A DNA stretch of 64,000 nucleotides from Branchiostoma floridae. Its lineage: Eukaryota > Chordata > Leptocardii > Amphioxiformes > Branchiostomatidae. The position numbers were made by a program, and so were the translations under genes. The notes under the pieces are model-generated. The model did not search any database. It was not told the origin of the DNA and saw nothing but the letters and a program-made list of their open reading frames with translations. The stretch lies in contig NC_049980.1 in assembly GCF_000003815.2 (NCBI RefSeq), positions 21,837,249 to 21,901,248 of the forward strand. The letters are read 5' to 3'. Below, piece after piece: positions 13,001 to 20,479 of this stretch (the first letter of the stretch is position 1; each line of letters begins with the position of its first letter).

Positions 13001-16000
13001 CAAAGCTGAAATCGGGCGAACCTCGGGCGAACCTTGGGCGAACCTCGAGCGAAGGCCGGCAAAGGCCGTCCGAGTTTCAGACTGGAAGCCGTTAAGACAT
13101 GAAGAAGATATGATCTCTCACACATACAAACCTATATGTATATATAATAGCAAAAACAAATACACAGGAAGTACTGCCTTCGTGTCCAATTGCCTTACAT
13201 TATAAAAGGTACGCAGCTTTCTTGGAAAAGTTCATGCAGTAACGTTAGTCTTTATCTATCTTATATTTCGGAACAAACTGTTTGCTAAAGATGAAAGCCC
13301 AAAACAAAGGCACGTGTTCAACACAGGTGTCAAATTGATTAGGTGACAGTTAAAATTCTGCCGGAGCCCTCCCGACCTCCCAGCGACACCAGCACAACGC
13401 TCGCCCAAAGCATGATAAACTTGTTAAAAGTCGGGCGGAATATCGTCCGGTTATTGCAGGAAGCCCGAACGAGTCTGGCGCGAGGCAAAAGAGTTCGGGC
13501 AAACTCCGACCGAAAAGGAGAGAGTCAAAAACCGTCGGGTTGCCGCCCGAGTATTGGCCAAGTCTTGGCCATTGCTCGGACAAGCTCCGGTCGAGCTACA
13601 GGCAACCCATTGACGAGCTCTCCGAGCTCAACGCTCGCCGCCGAGGCCTCGCTGAAATTAAGCGCAGCTGCAAGTGCCCCGCAAACGCCGGCCGAGCTGC
13701 TAAAAATCGGTCGAGGCCCGCATAATCGCCCAAACGCCGGTCATACTCCGGCCGAAAATGTCCATTTGGAGCTCGCCAACAACTCGGCCGAGCTAAATTC
13801 TTTATTTGTAAAGGGGGCTTTAAGACGTGACGCTAGTGTAGTAGTCCAGTGTCACGTACCAACTAATATTCAGGGCTACCACACTGGTATCACATCTTTA
13901 ACTGCTTCCACATGAGATATTTTCAAATTTTCGGTATTCGGTAAATCCTCAATCAAAATCTGAACTAAGTTTAGTGAGCACATGTCCCAGGCGCCCCTGT
14001 ATCGAATTCCAGGTCCTTTGATTTTGATACGAGCTAACAGGAGCCCAAGTAAAAATATATTTCCCTCCCATGCTTATGGTAGAGAGTGAAATACAAGCAT
14101 CGCTCACCTGAAAAGACTTGAACCTCACACAGTGTTAGTATTCGGGAGTGCCCAGGAAGACGAATGCCCACGTAGCGTCCCGTCATCCCCTGGCACAAAA
14201 TGGAAATGGACGGCTGGTTCACGTTGATTTGGTGATCACCTCCACACTTGGGGTTCGTGCTGACCTGGTCGGAATCCCCGATGTGGATGTTGAAGGGGTT
14301 GATTCGTTCGAAACAACAGTCCTGGCGGTTGAAGATGACCACTCTGTAGACGGTGTTAAAATGTAAGAGCAGATAAAACGTTATTTAATACAGTTTTAAA
14401 CACGCCACCATGCTATGAATGGTCGTTGGAATGAAAGGCTCAATGCCATGTTACACTTAGAAACTGTGATGTATCCGAAAGATGTATCCGAAAGCTGAAT
14501 TTTCTTTCAAATATCAAAGGGGTATAACGTTAATCTTGTAAGCTTAGGAAGTGAAGAAAGGTTTATCATTTCTTATTTTGACGCTGACCTACACGTACCT
14601 GTTGATCGTAAAGGATTTTCCGAGATCCACCCACCACATGGGGTTGTCCTCCATGCCATTGTGTTGACATGAGTTAGCGTAGTATTCAGTATTGGTGTTC
14701 CCGTCTACCGCAAGGCTGGCGCCCATGCCCCATGCGACGGTTGTTTGGAACGCCGGCTTGCCTTGAGCGATGTTTGTATCCGTTTCAGGCAAGGCGTCTG
14801 TAAAAAAAGACGTAGTTCCACAAACGTAACATTAGCTAGCAAATAGAGCACATTTACTCGCAAGACTGGGCTGTTTTGAATCATCCCTTTGCAAAAATAC
14901 ACCAACCCAAATTTATTTCTTGCGAGATATGGACTATTCCAACATCACTCCACTTCAACATAGAATTTTCCAATTTGACCTCCTCTTCCAAAAATACCCC
15001 TATGTGTACCGCTCCAATTGCCCTTTCCACTTCTCTTGTATGAAAGGTACCCCAAAATCAAACTTCAGGTCATTTGGCTTTCTTATGTAAGACATGTATG
15101 TACATTGTCAAAATGTTTGATAATGATTCTCTTCCTATTTCAAGCAAAAAGAATTGGGTGTCTGACTTCCAGCAGCGCAAGTTGACCCGCCACATCAGGT
15201 CAGGTCAATTGAACACGTTTTTTTCCTTCTCCCTTACCTAACATTACTGGGTGTCGCCTGCAAAGTAATGATCACAATAATTTGAATTTTGGTACATATT
15301 TATATAAGACTTTATACTTGGCATCTATGCTTCGAAATCTGAGCTGTGCTTATCATTTCTCGGTACAGCCGATGACTTATTGATAACTCACGTACATGTA
15401 TAAAGTCTTATATAAATGTGTACCAAAATTCAAATTATTGTGATCATTACATTGCAGGCGACACCCAGTAACGTTAGGTAAGGGATAACGAAAAAAAGTG
15501 GACAATTGATCTGCAACCTGAGGTGTGCGGGTCAAATTGTCTGATCACACTTTACCCTTCTTTTTTTCGCCACTTACCTTCTAATTTAGAAAACAACGAA
15601 TGCCTGGAAAGTAATGACTCCAATGATTTGTAATTTGGAGGATATTGATAAAAGGCTTCATACTATGAAGTTGTGCCTCAAAATTTGAGTTGTGCTTATC
15701 ATTTCTACGTGGGGCCGAGAACTTATTGATCACCCCCTCGTATGTGCATATGCCCAAGGTAATGTTACTCCAATACCACAATGTCAGCTCATTCGGTTTT
15801 AAAGCCTGAACATAGGAGCTCAAATTACACTGTTTTTCTGACAATAGCCCAAAATCTAAAATGGACATTCTTAAAGTGTATAGCAAACATTAAAAAAATA
15901 TGTATGCGAATGCCAGAAAACAGAAGTGACATGCGAACGTGTCATGGTCATCGGGACCAGATAAAAAGGCGAAAACTGCTTGCCTGATATTTGGCGCTGC

Positions 16001-19000
16001 CCCAACTTACTTATAATTTATAAATGCTGTAAGTATCCAGTCTCTTCATTTAGGACATGTTGATTTGATTGATATATAGATGGCATCATCCGTGAACCCC
16101 AAACGGATCCGAGCGTGCGAACAAAAAAAAAGTTTGGCCCCAAAATAGTTGTATTTAATATGAATTCTAAGTAATTAGGGAGGTTGAACGAATGAGTGAA
16201 CGCATAGGTGCAGGAAATGGCTGGTGCAGTCTGGTGTAGTCAGTGTTACATGTGACTCGTTAACGGTAACGATATAACAGCAATATGGACAGTGTTAGAA
16301 CCGTTAGTTGTCGCCATCATGAAAGATGAAAAACGAACCCGTGATTTGGTAAACTTGGTTTCCCCAAGGTCCTCCTTCGCCGTCCGTACCACAGCTTGTG
16401 GAGGGCCCGTACGTCTTGTAGGTTAGCCCCGCGCTGGCTGAAGAGCGACAGTGACCTCCATTTTGCAGCGCAAACACGGAGAAACCTCGTTCCTTGGCCA
16501 CCTGGTAGCACTTCTCAATGGCGTTCTTACGATCATGGTATCCTCCGTCCAGACGTGCATCGGTCCCTTCCAGGGTCGGGATGGCTCTGCCGGGATTCTT
16601 GTCCAGCCAGCAGCCAAGGCTTACAATATTCGGGATCGCAGCTGGTTTGGGAGCTGTAACGCGTCATATGTAAAGGTTTGTTTCTAACTAGAGGTAAGAT
16701 TGATAGATAATGATAAATGTATAGGTATAGAGGTCAGACCTCAACAGTGACAACGTACTATATAGTTTAGCATTGTTGGCTGAAGAGCGCCAATGAGGTC
16801 AATTCGGCTGTAAGTCTTACCTTCACTCTGCTCAGGTTGGTCTGTTGCCGTAATCGTGTCGTCAATGTCAGTCAGTTGCACGTCCTTCAGTTCGCCCTTG
16901 TCACACATTTGACCAGACAAATCCTTTGGTTCAAACTCCGCATAGATCCTGCATAAAAGCGGAAGCGTGCATTTTAGCCGCAGGTTTAGGCAGTGAATTA
17001 ATTTCTAAGTCTAAGAGACCCAACATGTTGACGGGGCAAAGTATGTCGGATACAAGACATCAATGTATGCTACATGATCGATGACAAACTTCGCCTCGTA
17101 GCGAGCGTGATTCAGAAAGTAATGCCACTGGTCTTATAACAGGACCATTTTTTTTCATCGAATGAGTTAAAATTTGGCAAAAGGGTAAAGGGGTATATCC
17201 TCTTGAGATTGAGATATCTCAATTTGTTGTTTAGGTTTTTATGAGTGACTGAGTTGAGTTCAAGATGACCACACCCTTGGTAGCGTGTACTAGTAATTCA
17301 CGTATTTGGCTGTTATTCAAACTGTCTGTCATATAGAAACTCCATCCATTCTAGCAGCTGTAAAAGAGGAACCATTGAGATTTCAGAAATGGAAATTGGC
17401 ATTTAACATATAAAGACACTCGCTATTATACAGATAGAAGTGGGTCAGATCTAAAGAAACTGATCTTCTGACAATCTTGCAAGGGTGTGGGCATCTTGAA
17501 ATCAACTCAGTTGCTCATAAAAATCTGAACAACAACTTGAGATATTTCAATCTCAGGAGGATATACCCCTCTACCTTTGTGCCAAATTTCATCTCATTAG
17601 ATGAAAACATGAGCCTGTTATTGCTTTCTGAACCACCCTGGTATGAACATTGTAGAGCAACGACTTCCGATCACAGAGTGAAGGAATTCTTGGATAGTCG
17701 CGCATATGTCATACAAAATCCAGCTGTTTTCTCACGGTCTTATGTCGCTGTCTATAGTTGCTATTGCTATAGCCTGTTTACGAAATCAAAATCGTATGAC
17801 GACCTACGACTGATGAATGCGCGCCGAAAAGTATCGATAAACGTAGCCAACCATGCCCTCCCGATTCCGAACTACATCTAACCTTCGCCCAATTAAATGG
17901 TTCTTGGGTAGGGGAGGGTATCGGTACGGTGTACCGGTACAAATCCGATTTTTCTTGTCGGACCGATCCGGAAAAACCGAACCTGAAAAAATTCATTGTA
18001 CCGGATGTTGGACCGATTCGAAAATGATCAAATTGTACCGGAAGGCGTTAACGTGTTCTGGGGCTTACAGGTCCAAGCAAACAACAAGGGCGAAGCAGAG
18101 GAGAGTTGATAGTCATTTTACCAGGTTTCCACTGTCAAACTTGGTCTAAGGCTCATTGATGAGTTTTCTCTTCCAATAGACTTCTATGTTATAATACGTG
18201 TTTTAGATGGGCGCGTTCATAATAAAGCAACTTGAAATATATATATATATATTTTCAAATCATATTGATATTATTCATTCTTTGTTGAGCACATTTACCC
18301 TTCATCATGTAAAAATATTCCCAACAACCTCTAGACATGCATTTTTTTACTGACTATTACAAAATGCAGTTCGCCAAGCATCGCAACACTTTTTAGCTGC
18401 CACCAGCCAACCGCACAACTCAGAACCCAGGACTGTGTACCTCCAACATAGCGCGCAGCTGCTAAACTTTACCTGCTAATTTCTTCAGTTAAAAACAAAC
18501 TTTCATCAATCTAACTTTTGAGATCAGTTCGGCTGACTAAAAGAGAATTTCCCACTGTCAAAAATATGCGTCTATGTAGCCGTTTAGTTTTTGGCTCGGA
18601 TCTCTTACCCACTCGGAGTAATACATCAAGGAGACCCTAAAACAGATGCAGTTAGTGTTGTTTACATGAAGATAGGATTTTAAAGCGCAATTGGACGTCG
18701 GATACTCCACCTAACAGAATCTTTTGTTAGCGAAATGGACCATTGTTTAGAGTATAATAAGTTCACAGATAATCAGGTTCAGGTCCGGACCTGGTTCTGA
18801 TCCTCTGGACCTGGACCGCACCTTGACTTAAATTTTCTATACCGGTACCCACCCCTATTCTTGGGTGTCGGTTGGAGGCAAGGTCGGCTGTGGCTGGTAG
18901 TTGGTTGGGGCTGTTCTCTACTAGCCGGCTGCGCCAGCCAAATGTTTCAAATGTTTAAAACATTCGGCTGTGGACGGAAGGTTTGGAATAGATTGGGACA

Positions 19001-20326
19001 CGGTTTGCGACTGGCAGTTGGGAGTAAGTCAGCAGTGCTCGGGGCGTGGTTCGGAGTAAAATGTGACTCGCAAACACGCTACAAACACTGCTGGTTGACT
19101 TCCAACCAGTTCGTACCCTACCCATAACTCACTCCAGATCCTTAGAAGAATGTCTCCTACGCTCGTAGCTCATTTCCAACCAAGGCGATTAAGACCTTCA
19201 CACAACCGACACACTACCAAAAACACATTAAAGGATTATAAAAGTCAGAAGTCGCATTGAAGCTTTGATCTCTCGGTGATATTTAGTATTGATTGCTGCG
19301 ACCAGTCTGCGGCTAGTTTACTGAGTGATTTAGAGTGGTATAAGTTAGAAAGCATCATTCGGGGATCGGTTTAAAGTGTGGGTGTCGCATGAAATGATTG
19401 GGACAGGATTGTCGCTAAAACATTGGCGTGGCCTAAAACCAGTCAGACGGTCCCTAACCTACGTCCTACACAGCCACCTGGATGGCTCGTAGTCAGGGGT
19501 GGTCCTGAATGTGTGGCCGGAGTTTAGAGTGGATACCGTAGTGACGTAAGCACAGTGCTGGGGGAGAGACACAAGAACTAAACCGGTGTCTGCATGAAAA
19601 TTTCTCCCAAGACTTTTGCTGTGTTGATTTTAGTTCCGTCTTCCTTTTAATTCATTTTGTGACAAAATCGTAACTTTTGACACTGCTTTTTGTCGACGAA
19701 TATTTTTTACAACATTATGCAGATACATTCATTGATGGTTTGTTGCACAGAGCTTATAACGCCGTAGTATAAAATGTACGGGTATATGATCTCCAAGCGG
19801 CGATTTACCGGTGACCAACTGGATACTGCTCTGCCCATTGTGATACATGTATATATTCATAGATGCTTGGAATAAATCATAAATATTTTCAAACAATCCG
19901 GTTATGTTCTGGACCACGATGAACATTTTATCACAGTGCATAACATGATCATTAAAGCGAAGAGTCCTGAAAAACCTCTTTGATTCAAGTTTTCGTAATA
20001 ATCACAAATGACTGCAGGAAGGTTAGTGACGTTTGTGCAAATGTACTCAATAAAGGAAATGAAAAAAGCACAATAAACAATATTTTTATCAGAAGTGAAA
20101 ATGCTGACAAACACTTGAATCTGAGGAAATCATTTAGCTGTTGTAAAATAACATTCTAACATTACCTGCAGCCGTCGTAGCGGAGTTGTGCCATTGTCCA
20201 GTTCGGGATGATGTCGTGCTTCAGGTCAGACATAGTCGTGGAAGGTTCTTGTTGGCGATGTACAGGAGTATGCGCTGCCACGGCGATAATAAGGAAAGGT
20301 AGTGCGATCATGGATAACTTCGCCAT
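1..20326 (-). CDS. Mosaic secreted lectin gene with F-type, C-type, trefoil, kringle and GON domains (3' partial)
   Basis: I do not recognise this architecture as a named gene. Exons (high to low coordinate): 20326-20166, 16948-16821, 16653-16339, 14797-14599, 14343-14108, 10294-10139, 9759-9585, 9264-9176, 8644-8519, 8166-7986, 7676-7573, 6991-6851, 6370-6287, 6102-5575, 5019-4717, 4391-4248, 3534-3361, 2358-2149, 1716-1474, 1099-855, 625-415, 71-1. All junctions have AG/GT borders and the phases run through without a stop, giving 1,408 codons, open at the window edge. Module borders are almost all phase 1, the signature of exon shuffling. A signal peptide and many disulphide-rich domains point to an extracellular or mucosal protein with glycan binding. 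What is seen: exons, phases, motifs. What is inferred: that all exons form one transcript. It could instead be two genes, but no internal stop, start or polyadenylation signal argues for that. The longest introns are 20165-16949 and 14107-10295; the latter holds a foldback transposon. Confidence 0.8.
1474..1716 (-). CDS. Mosaic lectin exon 19: kringle domain
   Basis: A single phase 1-1 exon of 81 codons (residues about 1152-1232) forming a whole kringle. It begins [18 protein letters not shown], keeps [27 protein letters not shown] and ends ELCDVPTCG, with the six kringle cysteines. The lysine-binding kringles of plasminogen use an Asp-x-Asp pair after NP; here the stretch is NPDGE, so lysine binding is uncertain. 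The TTTTTTCAG acceptor and GTAAGG donor are strong. Confidence 0.88.
2149..2358 (-). CDS. Mosaic lectin exon 18: short coiled coil related to exon 14
   Basis: A phase 1-1 exon of 70 codons (residues about 1082-1151). It contains [20 protein letters not shown], one clear unit of the 14-residue repeat seen nine times in exon 14, followed by a Pro/Thr-rich tail ending TTPSEG at a GTGAAA donor. Exon 14 ends in a similar Thr/Pro stretch before a GTGAAG donor. The two exons are therefore probably duplicates, the second not amplified. An acceptor nine bases downstream (start 2349) is also in frame. Confidence 0.65.
3361..3534 (-). CDS. Mosaic lectin exon 17: hevein-like cysteine domain
   Basis: A phase 1-1 exon of 58 codons (residues about 1024-1081), [20 protein letters not shown] at the start, then [25 protein letters not shown] and VDYR. 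The CCS..xWCG core is the hallmark of chitin-binding type 1 (hevein) domains, and this WRDDxRCGxGYxAxxG variant is one I associate with amphioxus extracellular proteins. Chitin or GlcNAc binding is an inference. It overlaps another open frame on the same strand that lacks cysteines and is not used. Confidence 0.75.
4248..4391 (-). CDS. Mosaic lectin exon 16: P-type trefoil domain
   Basis: A phase 1-1 exon of 48 codons (residues about 976-1023) that is one trefoil domain. All six cysteines are present in the family order (EEC, QEC, HQC, GCC, WCF), with CGWGGIT and RGCCFDSS near-diagnostic. Trefoil domains are protease-resistant and occur in mucin-associated proteins and zona pellucida proteins. 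An alternative acceptor 12 bases downstream (start at 4379) is also in frame. The donor is GTGTGT. Confidence 0.87.
4717..5019 (-). CDS. Mosaic lectin exon 15: second GCW/DGEGG cysteine module
   Basis: A phase 1-1 exon of 101 codons (residues about 875-975) closely similar to the module at 16339-16653. It has [44 protein letters not shown] and [14 protein letters not shown]. The acceptor is CATACAG and the donor GTCAGT. It is the better preserved copy. The shared start, length and phase mean that a complete exon was duplicated within the gene. Function is not known to me; the domain travels with lectin and kringle modules here. Confidence 0.75.
5575..6370 (-). CDS. Mosaic lectin exons 13-14: linker and nine-unit coiled coil
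   Basis: Exon 6370-6287 is a 28-codon Ser/Thr/Glu linker; exon 6102-5575 (176 codons, residues about 699-874) is a long coiled coil. The core is nine near-identical 14-residue units, consensus [14 protein letters not shown], that is two heptads each, encoded by a 42-base coding minisatellite. The exon ends at a GTGAAG donor in phase 1; reading straight on would hit a stop a few codons later, so the splice is needed to reach the next module. The coil probably multimerises the protein and spaces the lectin head from the C-terminal cysteine-rich modules. Unit number is likely polymorphic. The antisense frame is open but only a shadow of the repeat. Confidence 0.8.
6773..6797. repeat. (ATG)n microsatellite
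   Basis: Eight consecutive ATG units in the mosaic lectin intron just downstream of exon 12. It opens a meaningless poly-methionine frame on the plus strand. Confidence 0.9.
6851..8166 (-). CDS. Mosaic lectin exons 10-12: C-type lectin domain 2 (NPD type)
   Basis: Exons 8166-7986, 7676-7573 and 6991-6851 encode a second C-type lectin domain, residues about 529-670, with the same phases as the first. Motifs are [44 protein letters not shown] and FVCEKG. The sugar-contact tripeptide is NPD rather than the QPD of domain 1 or the EPN of mannose binders, so its ligand may differ; WND for calcium is kept. The first intron between these exons contains an irregular tandem repeat (7,680-7,880). Confidence 0.87.
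7680..7880. repeat. Degenerate tandem repeat in intron of C-type lectin domain 2
   Basis: About four irregular units of 45-60 bases, each containing ACAAGTATACAGAATAA-like and CAG(T/C)TGTATCTCA-like words, run through the intron between exons 10 and 11. Divergence between units is considerable. No coding potential. Confidence 0.55.
8519..9759 (-). CDS. Mosaic lectin exons 7-9: C-type lectin domain 1 (QPD type)
   Basis: Exons 9759-9585, 9264-9176 and 8644-8519 (phases 1-2, 2-1, 1-1) encode a complete long-form C-type lectin domain, residues about 399-528. It starts [17 protein letters not shown] with the extra N-terminal cysteine. It has the WIGL core (YWIGLTD), QPDN in the long loop, [11 protein letters not shown] (DWNDAPC) and a final FICEKG. 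In this family QPD plus WND usually means calcium-dependent binding of galactose-type sugars; specificity here is inference. Intron positions match the second domain (exons 10-12), so the two arose by tandem duplication of a three-exon cassette. Confidence 0.88.
10139..10294 (-). CDS. Mosaic lectin exon 6: short coiled coil
   Basis: A phase 1-1 exon of 52 codons (residues about 347-398) with a TTTCAG acceptor and GTTAGG donor. The middle ([12 protein letters not shown], then [12 protein letters not shown]) has Leu/Ile at heptad spacing and is rich in Lys/Glu, so a short trimerising or dimerising helix just before the first C-type lectin domain is likely, much like the neck of collectins. Its position, stranded between the foldback transposon and the lectin exons, makes it easy to miss; phase continuity supports it. 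Confidence 0.65.
10774..11589. mobile_element. PIF/Harbinger-like 816-bp element nested in the foldback
   Basis: The insertion has perfect 13-base terminal inverted repeats (TACCCCCCTCACA / TGTGAGGGGGGTA) and is flanked by TTA on both sides (10771-10773 and 11590-11592). The corresponding point in the right arm (around 13,705) has a single TTA, so the empty site is present in the same molecule. A 3-base TTA/TAA duplication is typical of PIF/Harbinger superfamily elements. No transposase is recognisable, so it is non-autonomous. Another CCCCCTCACATATAC near 10,881 repeats the terminal sequence internally. Confidence 0.8.
12236..12282. repeat. Short tandem repeat in foldback arm (mirror copy near 13,010-13,055)
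   Basis: The sequence GGTTCGCCC(A/G)A recurs three times in tandem with about 12-base spacing, and again in reverse complement on the other arm. CG-rich variants of the same word (GCCCGAAC, GGGCGAACG) are scattered over both arms and also in the nested 816-bp element, suggesting related binding sites or a common origin. Confidence 0.55.
14108..14797 (-). CDS. Mosaic lectin exons 4-5: F-type (fucolectin) lectin domain
   Basis: Exons 14797-14599 and 14343-14108 join in phase 2 to give a complete F-type lectin (FTP, SM00607-like) domain, residues about 202-346. Visible hallmarks are [10 protein letters not shown] at the start, [20 protein letters not shown] with the adjacent cysteines typical of F-lectins, and [10 protein letters not shown] before EVQVFSG at the end. 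The family's fucose-binding motif HX26RXDX4R is intact: a histidine in CQHNG, then exactly 26 residues to the Arg of RQDCCFER. Known members (eel agglutinin, tachylectin-4) bind fucose in a calcium-stabilised fold, so fucosylated glycan binding is a well-supported inference. Confidence 0.88.
15181..15540. mobile_element. Inverted-repeat (MITE-like) element
   Basis: Two arms of roughly 135-145 bases face each other: left from TGACCCGCC.. at 15,183 through CCTAACATTACTGG, AATTTGAATTTTGGTACA to about 15,316; right about 15,397 to 15,535. The pairing includes GGGTGTCGCCTG/CAGGCGACACCC. A diverged relative follows at about 15,550-15,780 with similar internal words (GAGTTGTGCTTATCATTTCT). The elements sit in the intron between mosaic lectin exons 3 and 4. 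Confidence 0.65.
16050..16240. mobile_element. Partial copy of the GTTGATTTGATTATATGGATG transposon family
   Basis: The stretch with ACATGTTGATTTGATTGATA, GATGGCATCATCC, CCGAGCGTGCGAAC and AAAAAAAAAGTTTGGCC parallels the left end of the element at 26,131-27,022. Only this end is recognisable; the matching right end is not seen nearby. Intronic (mosaic lectin gene). Confidence 0.5.
16339..16653 (-). CDS. Mosaic lectin exon 3: first GCW/DGEGG cysteine module
   Basis: A phase 1-1 exon of 105 codons (residues about 97-201). Key motifs are [20 protein letters not shown], then [11 protein letters not shown], then ALQNGGHC and [15 protein letters not shown] second copy of the module is at 4717-5019. 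I have seen this kind of module in invertebrate deuterostome and cnidarian extracellular proteins but cannot give a family name with certainty; it is loosely WSC-like in opening with GCW and having spaced cysteines. The donor is GTTCGT, weaker than usual, so the 3' border is less certain than the rest. Confidence 0.7.
16821..16948 (-). CDS. Mosaic lectin exon 2: linker
   Basis: A 128-base exon between a TTATGCAG acceptor and a GTAAGA donor, entering in phase 2 and leaving in phase 1. It encodes about 43 residues (about 54-96), starting [13 protein letters not shown], with one cysteine and an acidic Asp/Thr-rich tail. I recognise no domain. Its cysteine may pair with the one at the end of exon 1. 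It is the only exon before the repeated phase 1-1 modules begin. Confidence 0.65.
17108..17645. mobile_element. Element with about 155-bp terminal inverted repeats
   Basis: Left arm 17,108-17,272 and right arm 17,488-17,645 are inverted copies: GTTCAGAAAG..AATGAG(T/A)TAAAATTTGGC and GGTATATCCTC(T/C)TGAGATTGA(G/A)ATATCTCAA are clear in both. The 215-base middle has no open frame of note. Non-autonomous transposon in the first long intron of the mosaic lectin gene. Confidence 0.65.
17908..18857. mobile_element. Non-autonomous transposon with TAGGGG(A/T)GGGTA ends
   Basis: The ends read TAGGGGAGGGTATCGGTACG and, inverted, TAGGGGTGGGTACCGGTATA. The interior words (ATCCGGAAAAACCGAACCTG, GGTTTCCACTGTCAAA, CAGGTCCGGACCTGG) recur in the same order inside the element at 26,340-26,790, showing a dispersed family. 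No transposase seen. Confidence 0.6.
20166..20326 (-). CDS. Mosaic lectin exon 1: start codon and signal peptide
   Basis: The ATG at 20326-20324 opens a 53-codon exon ending in phase 2 at a GTAATG donor. Residues 1-19 begin [18 protein letters not shown], a short basic n-region, a hydrophobic core and small residues before the likely cleavage site: a classical signal peptide. The rest is short and hydrophilic with one N-glycosylation sequon (NWT) and leads to a cysteine. A longer reading frame starting at 20468 overlaps in another frame, but it has no signal peptide and does not join to downstream exons, so I chose this start. A TATA box lies about 145 bases upstream. Confidence 0.8.
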
Positions 20327-20471
20327 GGTCGACCACTAACACCTGGCTCGTGGTAACAATCGGTACTATATCACTCAGGGTGTCTTCGTTTTCCAACTTG
20401 CTCCAAAAAGCACGATCACACTCGTAGAAGGACGGGCCCTCGAATGGTCTGGGCGACTTCGGTGACATGTC

Positions 20472-20479
20472 CTTTTATA
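20472..20479 (-). promoter_or_regulatory. TATA box of the mosaic lectin gene
   Basis: On the minus strand the sequence reads TATAAAAG, an almost ideal TATA box. It lies about 150 bases upstream of the signal-peptide ATG, which would put transcription start near 20,445 and give a 5' leader of roughly 120 bases. A strong TATA box suggests tissue-restricted or inducible expression (inference). Confidence 0.6.

Larger units (their letters stand above)
10655..13819. mobile_element. TTAA-flanked foldback transposon with 1.1-kb inverted arms
   Basis: Termini AGCCCCCTTTAC..GTAAAGGGGGCT are flanked by TTAA on both sides (10651-10654 and 13820-13823), the target duplication of Kolobok and piggyBac-type elements. 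Outer to inner, the arms are 10650-12581 and 12712-13824, each 1,113 bases once an 816-base insertion plus its TTA duplication is removed from the left arm. I see essentially no mismatches apart from one base near 12,480/12,830, so the element is young or gene-converted. The 130-base centre carries internal GTAAAG..GGC sequences resembling the ends, as if two copies had joined. No transposase is visible; open frames are mirrored on the two arms. It lies in the intron between mosaic lectin exons 5 and 6. Confidence 0.85.

Noticed and set aside
11550-13915. Open frames of 60-190 codons in the foldback arms
   Set aside because: The same frames appear mirrored in both arms, have no recognisable domain, and stay open because of CG-rich repeats.
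18861-19127. Trp/Gly-rich plus-strand frame
   Set aside because: Composition follows GGT/TGG-rich repetitive sequence and nothing joins to it.
20226-20468. Longer minus-strand frame starting MSPKSPRPFEG overlapping the signal-peptide exon
   Set aside because: It is in another frame, has no signal peptide, and does not connect in phase to the next exon.
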